Assembly (NCBI GenBank): GCA_023055505.1
Contig: JALIRH010000027.1
Location: 4,879,791-4,943,790, forward strand
Length of the DNA stretch: 64,000 bases
Direction: 5' to 3'
Source: Callipepla californica brunnescens
Taxonomy: Eukaryota > Chordata > Aves > Galliformes > Odontophoridae
Shown: positions 1 through 30,000 of the stretch, one piece after another
Numbering within the stretch: position 1 is the first letter of the stretch
How the letters are laid out: every line of letters starts with the position of its first letter
Made by a program: the position numbers and the translations under genes
The notes under the pieces: model-generated
The model's input: the letters and a program-made list of their open reading frames with translations, nothing else
The model's database searches: none
What the model was told of the DNA's origin: nothing

Positions 1-205
1 GGACTGCCCTGAAATAAACCACGGTGGCAGAGGGCCTGGTGAGGTTGCTGGGAGCGCTGTGTGGGTGGGATGAGGGGTTGGGGGATTTGAGAGCAGGCTG
101 TGGTACAGCAGGCAGTGCTCTCACTGAGCTGCCTCACGCTGCCTCATGTCCCCGTGCTGGCGTTCCTGGCTGGATCTTAACCCCTTTTCCTTCTCTTGTC
201 TCTAG

Positions 206-19939
<19,734 letters not shown>

Positions 19940-21960
19940 GGAGGGGACGGCTGCGGACGTGAGGCGGGAGGGGGAGGCTGCAGTTCTTTGTTTGCTGCTC
20001 AGGCAGTGCTCACCGAGCCGGCTGCGTGGTGTTGGATGCAGCGTGCGATCCGCGGGGACTCCTGGAGTCCCTGCAGGGTCTGACCTCCCCTGTGTGCCCG
20101 CAGGGGGCTGAGGAGTTGACAACCCTGAAAGCGAAACTCCCGCTGTCCTCTGGCTTTCCGAGGTTGCCACTGAACTTGGTTCCCTGCTGGCTTTCGGGGG
20201 CTGTTTTCAGCGTTTTGTTCATATTGAATTGCCTTCTCCCTCCAGCTCTCAGCTCCCCCTTCAGAGCTGAGGTGTCTGTCTGTGAGGTTCCCCTGCCTGG
20301 GGAAGCTTCTCTGGGTTCCCCCACCCGCTCTGCTCTTTGGGGCAGGGGCCTGGGGCTGCAGAACTGGGGAGAGATGCCTGACTTGTGAAGGGTTTCATTG
20401 TGGAGAAGCACCAAGGCAGACTGAGTCGAGGACAGGCTTAGCTAATTGCTTTGGTGTTTCTCTTGAAATGGGAGCTGTTAGTTTTGCATGTTTCTAGTTG
20501 TGGTTTAGGGACCTAGTTAGTAGAAATGCTGCCTTAAACGGGCACAACCGCTGCTGTTGTGCTGCCTCTACTCCCAGGGATTTAATTGGTTGGCCACACA
20601 CTTAGCAATAATGACGAGTTCTGCTCTCTCTTCACCCTCTCTGGATGCTCGCAGTCTCATCTCTGCTTTCAAGCTTGACTTCTCCAATTCAAAGTGCATT
20701 TCAAAGCTCAACCCGGGGGCCGCAGACTGCCCCCCCTCTCCAGCTTGATTTTTCTGCAAGAGGCAACTAATTTAGGAACAAAACACGTGGCTTAAAAGGG
20801 TGGACTCGAGGGGCTTGGCTCAAGCGTACCTACCTCTTCTCTGTAACTCGACGGAGCTGTTTGTTTTGTGTGTTCTTCCCAGCCTTGTTCCATGCTGTGT
20901 TTTACATCCATAGACGCCAGTACTCTGCCCCCAAAAATGTATTTTATGAGCAAGAAAGGGACGAGCTTTGGTTTATTGCAGGCTCCCAGACAGTGGTTCA
21001 TCCCATTGTTTTTTATTTTCACATCCTGACTTGCGAATGTAAGAAATCAAATCCCAAAGCTCACACTAGAACGGCTGACATTTCCCAGCCTGGAGTCTAC
21101 AGACCTCATCACTGTGGTGGTTTTTATATCAGTTTCTCAAAAGTGTCTTTGGTGAACTAGCCTCGCTGAGTTTGTGTCCAGTGGGACCTCCTGGAGCCAG
21201 GGGCAGTGCGTTAGCAGCCCTGCAGGACTGCCACACCGTTCTGTAACCGGGCCTTGGCTGTGCCACTCCTGTCTGCTCCAGCAGCCGAAGAGTGCTGCGT
21301 GCCTGGGCTGCGTGCCTGCTGCATGAAGGACGTCAGCTTCACCTCGAGTTGAAGCAGCACAGAGACAGAGCGACAGCCACGACTCAGCCCCGCTCCTTCC
21401 CCAGGACCTCCCACGCCACCTCCCCATGCATCTCCTCGTGACTGCCGTAGCCTTAACCCTCAGGACTTCATTGTACAAGTGAGCTTCTCCATCGAGCTGT
21501 CTTAAAGCACAAACCCAGGAGCCCCACACCGCTGGGATCGGGCACGGCCACGGCTCCTGAGCACATGACATGAGAGTGCAGCGTGGGGATGCGCTCTGTC
21601 ATCCCCTGCAGCACTCAGCAGCCTTTCTAGAGGAGGAGGAGCCCTCCCTTCTCGCACCGTGCTGTGTGCTCCCATCCCGCAGCAAGGCAAGGACGTGCTC
21701 CAGCCCTGTGATGTGGATTTGGTGGCTCTCCCACACCCCGCAGCAGGACGGGGACGTGCTCCTGCCCTGTCTGTGGAATTGTTGGCGTCGTCTCCGTGAA
21801 CACAAAGGACCAAAGATGCTCTGACATTCCCCAGCAGCCCAGGAGGGACAGCACGGTCCCTGCACGGCCCCTCCTTATCACGGCCCGTTTGTAACCGGGT
21901 CAGGAGGGACTGGTGGGGGACCGAGCCGTGCGCATCAATAAAATAAGCTGAAGCATCCGT
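19940..21960 (+). other. SLC38A10: Probable SLC38A10 3' UTR
   Basis: From the TGA stop at 19937-19939 there is no canonical AATAAA or ATTAAA on the plus strand until 21937. A roughly 2-kb 3' UTR ending near 21960 is therefore the simplest model. A shorter UTR using a variant signal cannot be excluded. No other gene was recognised here. Confidence 0.5.
21937..21942 (+). terminator. SLC38A10: Candidate poly(A) signal AATAAA for SLC38A10
   Basis: Canonical hexamer, the first on the plus strand after the SLC38A10 stop codon. It lies about 35 bases from the candidate NDUFAF8 signal on the opposite strand, so the two transcripts would meet or overlap by their tails. Confidence 0.55.
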
Positions 21961-21975
21961 TGCCGATTTCACGTT

Positions 21976-21981
21976 TTTAAT
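21976..21981 (-). terminator. NDUFAF8: Candidate poly(A) signal ATTAAA for NDUFAF8
   Basis: On the minus strand the sequence reads ATTAAA, overlapping the proposed TAA stop of the third exon. It is the only canonical or common variant signal close below exon 2 on this strand. Confidence 0.35.
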
Positions 21982-22495
21982 CAACGGGCTGCGGTTCCCA
22001 CGCAGCCACTGCTGAGCGGGGGAAAGGAGCCCGGGGCCATAATGTCGGCCCACCCCGAGCTCCTCCCCCCCCCCCCCGCCGCTGTCACCGCTGTCACCGC
22101 TGTCACCGCTGTCACCGCTGTCACCCGGTCGCCGCCGCCTGCAGAGGGAACCGAGTGAGCGCTGCCGCCGGTCCCCGTCCCAGCCGGACCCCCTCGGGGG
22201 CAGCACCCCGGGGCCTACCGCGCGGGCGAAGCACTCCTGCAAGGCCCGGAACTCCCGCACGCACGCGTCCCGCCGTAGCTCCGCGCTCCCGGCGGAGGCC
22301 GCGGCCACGCAACGCCCGTAAGCCGAGGCCTAAAGCGGGGAGAGGAAACACCGCGCTGACCGAGGCCTACCGGGGTCGGCGGGAGCGCCCCGGCCCGGCC
22401 CGGCCCGGCCGCACCTGCTGCCCGCAGCGCTCCAGCAGAGCGGGGAAGCGCCGCAGCCGCGCCCGAGCCCGGAGCCAAACGTCCCGGCCCGGCAT
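21977..22495 (-). CDS. NDUFAF8: NDUFAF8, complex I assembly factor (twin CX9C protein)
   Basis: Small intermembrane-space/matrix-associated protein that in mammals partners NDUFAF5 in early complex I assembly. Exon 1: 22415-22495 (27 codons, ATG at 22495). Exon 2: 22219-22329 (37 codons). Both junctions are phase 0 with GT-AG. Two CX9C pairs are visible: C-GQQASAYGR-C across the exon 1/2 junction and C-VREFRALQE-C in exon 2, the family hallmark. The intron between them is only 85 bases. The last exon is uncertain: an acceptor at 21989 would add just PVD and a TAA (21977-21988), with ATTAAA overlapping on the minus strand. Identity rests on the CX9C pattern, size and the conserved position between SLC38A10 and TEPSIN. 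Exons 1-2 are firm; exon 3 is a guess. Confidence 0.85.
22065..22124. repeat. C13 tract plus five tandem copies of a 9-bp unit
   Basis: Thirteen C residues at 22065-22077 are followed by five perfect copies of CGCTGTCAC at 22080-22124. The array lies in intron 2 of NDUFAF8 and is a small variable-number candidate. Confidence 0.92.
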
Positions 22496-22885
22496 GGCCT
22501 CACACCGCCATCGCGGCGGAAGATCCGCGTGCCCGCCTCCTCTGCGTCTTGATAGGAGGAGCGCTGCGTCTGTCAGTGCTCTGCGCGCTCGGATTGGTTG
22601 GGAGGAGGAACGAAGAAGCCCTCCTCCCGACCGGCTTGTGATTGGTCGATCGGCAGGGGGCAGGGGTAGCTCTGATTGGCCGAGGGGGTAGTTGTTTACT
22701 TCCCGTTCCCCGCCCCCCTGCTGCTGGCGTCAGCCTCGGAGGCCACTTCCGCCCGGAGCTCCGCCCTTCCTGGCTGCTGACTGGCTGAGCCGGTGCGCCT
22801 TGCGCTCTCATTGGTGCGCCGCGTCTTCCGGGAGGCGGAATCCCGAGGCCGCACTGGGGCCGGGCAGGACCTGAGCCGGGCTGTT
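22496..22885. promoter_or_regulatory. Bidirectional CpG-rich promoter of NDUFAF8 and TEPSIN
   Basis: The 390 bases between the two start codons are GC- and CpG-rich. They carry four ATTGG motifs (inverted CCAAT) at 22593-22597, 22641-22645, 22675-22679 and 22810-22814, all in the same orientation. No TATA box is seen. CCAAT boxes bind NF-Y and are frequent in divergent housekeeping promoters. The head-to-head arrangement and lack of any other start region make this the shared promoter with good likelihood. Confidence 0.85.
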
Positions 22886-25800
22886 ATGGCGGTGCCGCTG
22901 CGGGATCGGTTGTGCTTCCTGAGCCGGGTACGGGCCGTGCCGGGGCGGCGGGGGGAGGGGGCGCTGCCGGGGACGCGACGTCACTGCTTCTGCCTTGGGG
23001 GGGGGTGGGGGGGGTGATGGGGGGGGGGTGGGGGTACCGTCGGGCCCAATGGCCGCGCCGGGCCCTCACCGTTCCTACCGCCAGCTGCCGGTGCTGCTGC
23101 GCGGCACCGCGGACGAGGAGGGGCCGTGCCCCGGGTTCGTGCTGGAGGAGATCAGCAGTATCCTTTGTGGGGGCTGGGACCGGGCGGGCGTGGTGGAGAG
23201 CGGGCCCGGTGACGGTGTGAGATCCATCCCTAACGCGCGGCCCAGAGATCTCTCGTGAGTCGGCAGGCAGCAGCCAGTGCCTGCTGGAGTTCCTGCTGGG
23301 CCGCCTGCGCAGTGGCTCCTGCCACGTCAAGCTGAAGGTATGGCATTGCTGCGGGATGGGGGCAGTGGCGGAGCTGAGGAGTGGACACCTCATGCCAATC
23401 TTGGCCCCCCAACCCCCCGTCAGGTGCTGAAGATCCTGCAGCACACGTGTGCCCAGGGCTCGCCCCAGTTCCTCCTGCAGCTGAGGAGGAACGCTGCCTT
23501 CATTCGGGAGGCTGCAGGTAATGGGGTGAGGAGTAGGGCAGGGAGGAGCTCTGTGGGGTGTTGTTATGGCTCTGTGGAACAGCCTGGCACAGCTTCTGTG
23601 CTAAGGCCGGGTTCAGCCCCGGCCTGCCCAGCCTCATGCCTTGCAGCATTCACTGGGCCCCCGGACCCCCTCCACGGCAACAGCTTAAACCAGAAGGTCC
23701 GGGCTGCTGCACAGGTGAGTGCTGGCCCCGTTACCTCTGTGCCTGGGCACTGCTGTGGAGGCTGGAGCAGCTCCTGCTCTCTGTGCCTGCTGCTCCTCAG
23801 TTCTCCCTGCTTGAGCCTCTCTCTCTCCTGGCAGGACTTGACCAGCGTTCTCTTCTCGGATGCTGTGCTCCCAACGGCTGCTGCGCTGCCTGCCCGTCCC
23901 CTGCCTCCTGCAGGTAAATGCAGACTGTGCTGTACCCCCAGCTCCAGTGCCTTGCTGTGGTCTGGCCCCCTGTTGCTGCTTGCTGGTGCCTGGGGCAGGC
24001 TGGAAGTATTGTGTTGGATGGAGAATTGGTACCTAGGGCTCCAGAGGGACAGGCTGCCATAAGTGTTCTCTTCAAGTGCTCTGGCTCTCAGCTCCTCCAG
24101 GCAGTTCCAAAGTCTCTGCTGTGCTTTCTGGGGGAGGAACAGCAGTGAGGGGAGACACAAAATGCTTCTGTTCTTTCTGACTGTGCCTTGTACCTCTCCT
24201 AGGCATGGGTTCTAAATCCAGCCCCTGCAGCTCCATGCAAGGATTTGGCTTCAGCAGCGAGAGAGGTGGCCCTGGTAAGTGCCATCTGCAACCCTTGCTG
24301 GGCATTGCCCTCCCCAGAATGGGTGCTGCCCTCTGGAGCCCTTGGGCCAGGCTCTCAGCTTCCCAAAGCTCTTTCCCAGCCTCAGCAGGTGAAGCCCTGC
24401 TCAGCACCATCCAGCGAGCAGCTGAAGCAGTGGCCAACGCTGTGCTTCCCTCCCCGGAGGGGCCTCGATCTCACTGTGGGGAGCTCCATGAGGACACCTA
24501 CCAGCCCGTGACAGCTCCTTCTCCTGCCAGGAGCTTGGCCAGCTCCACCAACCCACCAGCAGCCACTGCAGCTCACAGTGCCCGAGGTGTGTCCCCCACT
24601 GCCTGAGCTGCCCACCCCACTGCGTTTTGGGTCTCCCCCTGGGGTCAGTGTGTCACTCCTTGGTTTGCTATTGCTGTTGCTGCAGTGAGCCACCAGCCAG
24701 GGCTGGCAGGGGGTGGCTGGGAGGAGGCGGACAGCGGGCACAGCTCCCAGAACTCCTCGCAGGAGAATGGTGACTTGAGCCGCACGTCGGACACTTACAG
24801 CAAGTCAGGCAGTGACAGCCACTCTGGGGCCAGCCGGGAGCTGGTGAGCGGGGCTGAGAGGTGAGAATGGGAACAAGGTGTGCTTCTGTTGCTCTTGAGT
24901 GTATATTTTCTGTCTTCTGGAGCTGGTGGGCTCTGTTCCTCTGGGGGTATTTGTCTTCCTGGCCTGGGCAGCCCTCAGCCGGATGAAGCTGAGTCTGTAG
25001 GGACAGTGCATGCGCAGGAGGGAGCAGAGCTGTCCCCATCACTGTGCTTTCCCTGTGCAGGGTGGATGCTGACAGCCTGGGTGACTGCCTGCGGGAGGTG
25101 AGCCTGGTGTCGGCACTGACCCAGGGCGCCAGGGTCTTCCTGACCAGGGAGGAGGCACAGCACTTCCTCAAGGAGTAAGTGCCTGAGGTGGAAGTTCCCC
25201 AGGAGTGTGAACGTCTGTGGTGTGGCAGCGTGAAGCCCACTTGCTCTTCTGGCCCTAGTTGCAAGGCCAGAGTGCTTGTGGGGTGCTGCATGTGTCCATA
25301 ACCACCATCCCTGTGCCAGGTGTGGGCTGCTGAACTGCGAGGTGGTGCTGGAGCTGCTCAGTCGGGCCCTGGAGGACCCCAGCGACAGTGTCCGTATGGT
25401 GAGTGCCTGCAGGGCTGCTGCTGGTTTGCACCTGCCGTGGGGGGCTGCAGGCTCAGGGGGGACAGGGGAAGCAGCTCTGCTGAGTTTGGAGATTTTGGTG
25501 CCTGCCGCCCTGCTCAGCTCTCTCCTCCCCGCAGCGATCCATGAGTGCCATCTCATCCCTCATGTGCTCCGACCTGCTGGCTCTGGACCAGATCTTCGCA
25601 GGGACACGACAGCACCTGCAGCAGCTCAGCCAAGGCAGCCCCGGCCCTGTGGCCAACCGAGCAACCAAGGTGACTGCTGGGACGTCCCCAGGGCTCCTCC
25701 CCTGTTTGTGGTGCTCTCGGGGGCTTGTTACCCTGTCCCTTTGGGCCCCCCTTGCTGCTCTCCTGGGAGGCAGCGAGCACTGATGCCCAGGTTATGAGTC

Positions 25801-26360
25801 CTTGGGAGGAGGTGCTGGGGCCGGGCCGCTCATATTGCCACAACTGTGCCCTGTTTTGCCTCTCCCAGATCCTGCGGCAGTTTGAGGCTCTGTGCAGAGG
25901 CCGCCCATCCCCCAAAACCTCACACCCACGCTCGGCTCCATCTGCCCTCACCGAGGGCTCAGCTCCATGCACTGGGGACCTGCTGACAGACATCCCACCC
26001 CTGCCCTGTGAGAGCATCCTCCAGCCCCTGAGTGCACCCACGCTCCCCAGCACCACACCGGCGGATGGAGCAGAGCCGGGATTGGAAGCGGAGCCCTGGG
26101 AGCAGCCCAGCCCCACAGCAGTGCCTGACCCACACGGACAGGAGGCAGCCAGCAGGTTGGTGGGGGACGTGAGCACGACGGCAGTGCCGTCCCGCAGCCT
26201 GTCCCTGTTTGCTGGCATGGAGCTGGTGGCACTGCCGGGCACAGCGCTCGCCCCACGCTCACCACCCACGGAGCCACAGACGTTGCCTCAGCCTCAGGAT
26301 GATGCCGTGCCCGACCAGAGCGACGCTGAGCCCTCAGCCTTCTCCTTCCTCAATGCATAG
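22886..26360 (+). CDS. TEPSIN: TEPSIN (ENTHD2), AP-4 coat accessory protein, 13 exons
   Basis: Cytosolic ENTH/VHS-type protein that rides with the AP-4 adaptor at the trans-Golgi network. Exons: 22886-22927, 23085-23157, 23246-23337, 23424-23517, 23647-23714, 23835-23913, 24203-24274, 24380-24586, 24686-24860, 25061-25174, 25320-25398, 25535-25669, 25869-26360; they join in frame to 573 residues (human about 525). The N-terminal ENTH-like domain is encoded by exons 1-6 (GSSQCLLEFLLGRL, FTGPPDPLHGNSLNQKVRAA). The second helical domain lies around REEAQHFLKECGLLNCEVV. Two AP-4 binding motifs sit at the C-terminus: LFAGMELVA for the beta4 ear and SAFSFLNA, the last residues, for the epsilon ear. 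A Ser-rich linker with NSSQENGDLSRTSD precedes the second domain. The second intron has U12-type signals. Identity by remembered human sequence and synteny. Confidence 0.95.
22994..23036 (+). repeat. G-run cluster in TEPSIN intron 1
   Basis: Successive runs of at least five G separated by single bases or short spacers (T, TGAT, TACC) lie just after the first TEPSIN exon. More than four runs are present, which is sufficient for a G-quadruplex on the coding strand. Run lengths may be unreliable. Confidence 0.7.
23158..23245 (+). other. TEPSIN: U12-type (minor spliceosome) intron in TEPSIN
   Basis: An 88-base intron. It begins GTATCCTTT, the minor-class 5' splice site. Near its end is TCCCTAAC at 23227-23234, close to the U12 branch consensus TCCTTAAC, about 12 bases before the terminal CAG at 23245. 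The usual pyrimidine tract is missing. Splicing here restores E-I-S-K-I-S-R-E-S-A-G in frame, matching the human protein pattern. The class is assigned from established U12 consensus sequences. Confidence 0.88.
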
Positions 26361-26649
26361 CTGCTCAGCGTGGGCTTCTCACAAGCGAGCGGCCCTACAG
26401 AGGGCAATGGGGCTGTGCCTGTGCACTGCCGAGGAGCTGGAGGGTACGGAATGGGGCCGGTGGCAGGGCGCTCAGCACACTGGCACCTTCTTCCCGTTCT
26501 GGGAAGGGAGGCGGTCCTGGGGCCCGTGGGGCTCCACGCTGCGGGTCCCCGCGCTGCCGGGACCGGGGCAGGTCCTGAGTCGGGAGCGGGGTCAGAGCTG
26601 CGGGGGTCGCGCTGCGGGGATGCTGGTAGGGCCGCAGCCGGAAAGCACC

Positions 26650-26655
26650 AATAAA
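26650..26655 (+). terminator. TEPSIN: TEPSIN poly(A) signal AATAAA
   Basis: Canonical hexamer 290 bases after the TEPSIN stop codon, within CACCAATAAAGCTGAG. It leaves a short 3' UTR and only about 350 bases before the CEP131 start. Confidence 0.85.
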
Positions 26656-26689
26656 GCTGAGCCCGGATGGGACCCCGGCCGCCTCCGAG

Positions 26690-27022
26690 TGCTTGCTGTG
26701 CCCCGCGACCCGCGCCCGGACCCCGCAGAGCCTCAAGCCCCGCCCCCAAGCCCCGCCCCTTTTTCCTCCTCAGCCAATCGCGCTGCATGCTCCACCCCGC
26801 GTGGCCCCGCCCATCATCCCTCTGACCGACAGCCTCCGCGTCCAATGGCGCGGGCCCCGCCCCCTCGCAGTGACCAATGAGGGCGGCGCAGGCAGGTGAG
26901 GGGCGGGGCGAGGCCTGGGGCCGGCGGGGCGGCCTCGGCGGAGCGGCGGGGACGGCGTGGGGAGCGGGGCCGGGAGCGGGGCCGGGATCGCCGCGTGGGG
27001 CCGTCCCACGCTCCGCCGCGGG
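26690..27022 (+). promoter_or_regulatory. CEP131: CEP131 CpG-rich promoter and leader
   Basis: GC-rich sequence with three CCAAT boxes (26773-26777 in AGCCAATCGC, 26842-26846 in GTCCAATGGC, 26873-26877 in GACCAATGAG) and several CCCCGCCC GC boxes. No TATA box is seen. It begins right after the TEPSIN poly(A) signal, so the two genes are almost adjacent. The transcription start probably lies in the last 100-150 bases. Confidence 0.75.
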
Positions 27023-30000
27023 ATGAGGAGCGCCCGCAGCAGCTGCTCGTGCCCGGGCGCTGCCGTGGAGCTCAGCCTCACCGGGCTGCCCGTGCCCGTG
27101 GTGCGACGGCCCGGCAGCGCCTCGGCCGCCAAGCACGTGGCGCGCTCCGTGTCGGTCGTCGGCGACGGGAAAAGCAAGAGGAACGCGCTGGTGGGTGATG
27201 CTGCGCTGGGGACGGGGGGGGGTGGAGGGTTAACTGCTGCTTGGCACACGGGCACAGCCCTGCTCCGCTGGGGAGCTCACACGAACAGACGCAGCCCCGC
27301 CCTGGCGGGGTGCTGGGGTGCCCACACCGCGTCTGAGCACCCACCCGAGAAGTTGTTGGCAGTCCCGTCTGAGTTTCGCCTTCTCCTCCCCAGGAGGATG
27401 CAGGATCCCGGGCCATCAACAACCTGCGGAGGTCCAACAGCACCACGCAGGTCAACCAGCATGCAAACAGCGCGCGCAGGTAGGGTATCAGCCAGCTGTG
27501 CCCACCCCTCCTGTCCTGGCTCACGACCCACTGCAGTTTTTAACCAGGCTTTGTTCAGGGAAGGGCACGTGATTGAGATCTGAGGAAATAAAGGTGCAGC
27601 CCTTCGCTTGCGACTGCTCCTTCTGGACCTACCTGAGTGTTGGTGGGCTGTGATAGAAGGAGGAAGGTTGTCTTTTGGCTCCGCTGACCTCCCGGAGCCT
27701 GTCTTTGAATTGAGATTCTCAGTTCTCGCTGCCCTTCAGGATATTTTCTCACCACGCGCCCTGCAGAAGCGTAAAGCTCTGTGCAGAAACGTACCATTCA
27801 TAGATCTGTGTCTGTACGATGATTCTCTGTCCAGTTTTTCCCTGTGCTTGGGCGTGCTGTGCCTTTGTCAGCCGCTGCTGAGCCCAGGTCAGAGCAGGAT
27901 TCTTGCTAGAGCAGCCTGTGCGATGGGAATCCTGCTGTGACTGCCTCGCTGCCACGTGCCTGTGCTCAGTATTAACTCCAGCACACGTATGTTTTCCTTC
28001 TCTCTTCGTCTTTGGGCTGAAGCTCGGAGCAGACAGGAGACTTCCTGACCTTCTTTGAGAGCAGTTCTGGTGGAAAAAAGAAGGTGGCGAGTCTGAGCAA
28101 AACCTCTCCAGAGAAGAAAACCACGTGGAACATCCTGGTGAGGGCCGTAGGCTGAGCTGGCTGCTGGCACGGGAGCAGAGTGTTTGGGTGGGGGTCTGGT
28201 GGGAGGGATTCCCCGGGTTCTGAGTGCAGCAGGGCTGATCCCTGCTCTGCCTGCAGCTGGATTTGGCACGGTGTTGAAGCCCGGAGTTGTGACTGCAGCT
28301 CTGATGGAGGCAGGTGGCAGTGCAGGAGGACTGCAGTGCCGTGGAGCTGAGATATTCCCGTGCAAAATGGGAATATCTCATGATATTGAGAATGGGTTTC
28401 TGGAGGAAGAACAATAATGAGAAATGGGTTTCTGGAGGAAGAACAAGGGTCTGGTTTGGTGCTTGCTCACACTTACTCGTGTTTCCCCGTGGCAGGACGA
28501 TCAGCCACGAGCCTTCCCCGGCCCCTCCGGCTCCCGCACCGCTGAGCCTCCAGCAAGCATGAGGAAAAAGGAAGGCACCGTGCTCCTAGCAGCCAATTTC
28601 ACGGCCAACAATAGGTAGGAGGGGTGGCCCTGAGCCAGGAACCTACAACCTGGTGCTGGAGGAAGCAAACAGAAAACACTTGGGCAGAGGAGGCGGTGCC
28701 TGTGCTGTGCTGGGCCCTGGTGAGGATGTGCTTGGGGGCTGCGAAGGAGCACAGTTTGTTTGGGTTAACGTCACTCGAGCTCTGGGGAGGGGAATGTGCA
28801 AGATGTGAAACCCTTGGAGCCAGGAAAGTTTTAAGAATGAACAGGCAGCAGGCTGTTGTGTCTATTTGGGCTGCATATGTGTTGTCTGTGGGGTAACAGC
28901 TCCTGCAGCCCTCCCTTGCGTGCTGCAAGGAGTGCTCGAGGCAGTGGTTAAGGTCACCATGCAGGGCACGTGCTGTCCCCTTCAGACCCAGTCATGATGT
29001 GTTCTCTTCCCTGTAATCAAGGAGCAACAAGGGAGCGATGGGGAACTGCGTCACCACCATGGTGCACAATAACTATTCCACTGCTGACAAAGGCCCTGCA
29101 CCCAAAAGCTCCAACCAGGCCCCGAGCTCCCTCAAGTAAGTGCAGGTCTGGAGGCTGTGCTGTGTCCGTGTTGGGCAGAGCTGGGTGGGATGGCACTGGT
29201 GGCTTTATCTTCTGCCTCAGCAACGTCGTCAAAGCGACCGCAAATGAGGACAGCGAGAGCAGCAGCTTCATGAAGTCTCAGAAGAATTTCTCCAGCAACA
29301 ATATCATGACCCACAACAACAACAGCAGCCTGCCCCGGAGGAAGGAGGTGACGGAAGAGGAGGCAGAGAGGTGAGCTGGGTGGCTGGGAGAGGTGGCAGC
29401 ACAGAGTGGGACCAGGTGTGTTGTGTCCTGTGGTGGCGAGGGACCGTGGGGCTGATGCTGCTTCCCTTGCAGGTTCATCCAGCAGGTGAACCTCGCAGCC
29501 GTGACCATCCAGCGCTGGTACCGACGGCACTCGCAGCGACGCAGGGCAGGAGCAGCAGCTCTGAGGCGCTTGCTGGCTGCCAAGAGGGAGGTCTGTCCTC
29601 TGGCTTTTCCCTTACCAGCACTCCCACCAACCCATACCTGAGCTGCTGGAGAGAGGAGGGATCTGCACTTGTACTGTGGCGGGTTCTGTCCCTGTCAGGG
29701 TGCCATAGGGTGCAGCTGGGAACCCTTTAGCACTGCACCTCCAGCCTGCCCTCCCTTTGGCTGCAGGCAGGGAGAACTGGGCAGGGTTTGTGCTGGGGCT
29801 GTCTTGGATGCTCTCGTGGTCAGAGGAGGGAAGCCCTCTCGTGGCTCGCTGCGGTGAACCGGTGACGATTGGCTCGTTAGGGAGTGACGTGTCATCTGCA
29901 GCTATTTGTGTTTCGTTGTGTTTAATTATTTATCCAAATAACAAAGCGCACCGTGGCTCTTGCTTGTGAGATGCTATTTTTAAGCCTCGTCTCCTTGGTG

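Noticed and set aside
21502..22218. Extended open frame continuing from NDUFAF8 exon 2 into the intron
   Set aside because: It reads through a good GTAGG donor into a 9-bp repeat and C tract. The twin-CX9C family is short, so a splice after ARA is more likely.
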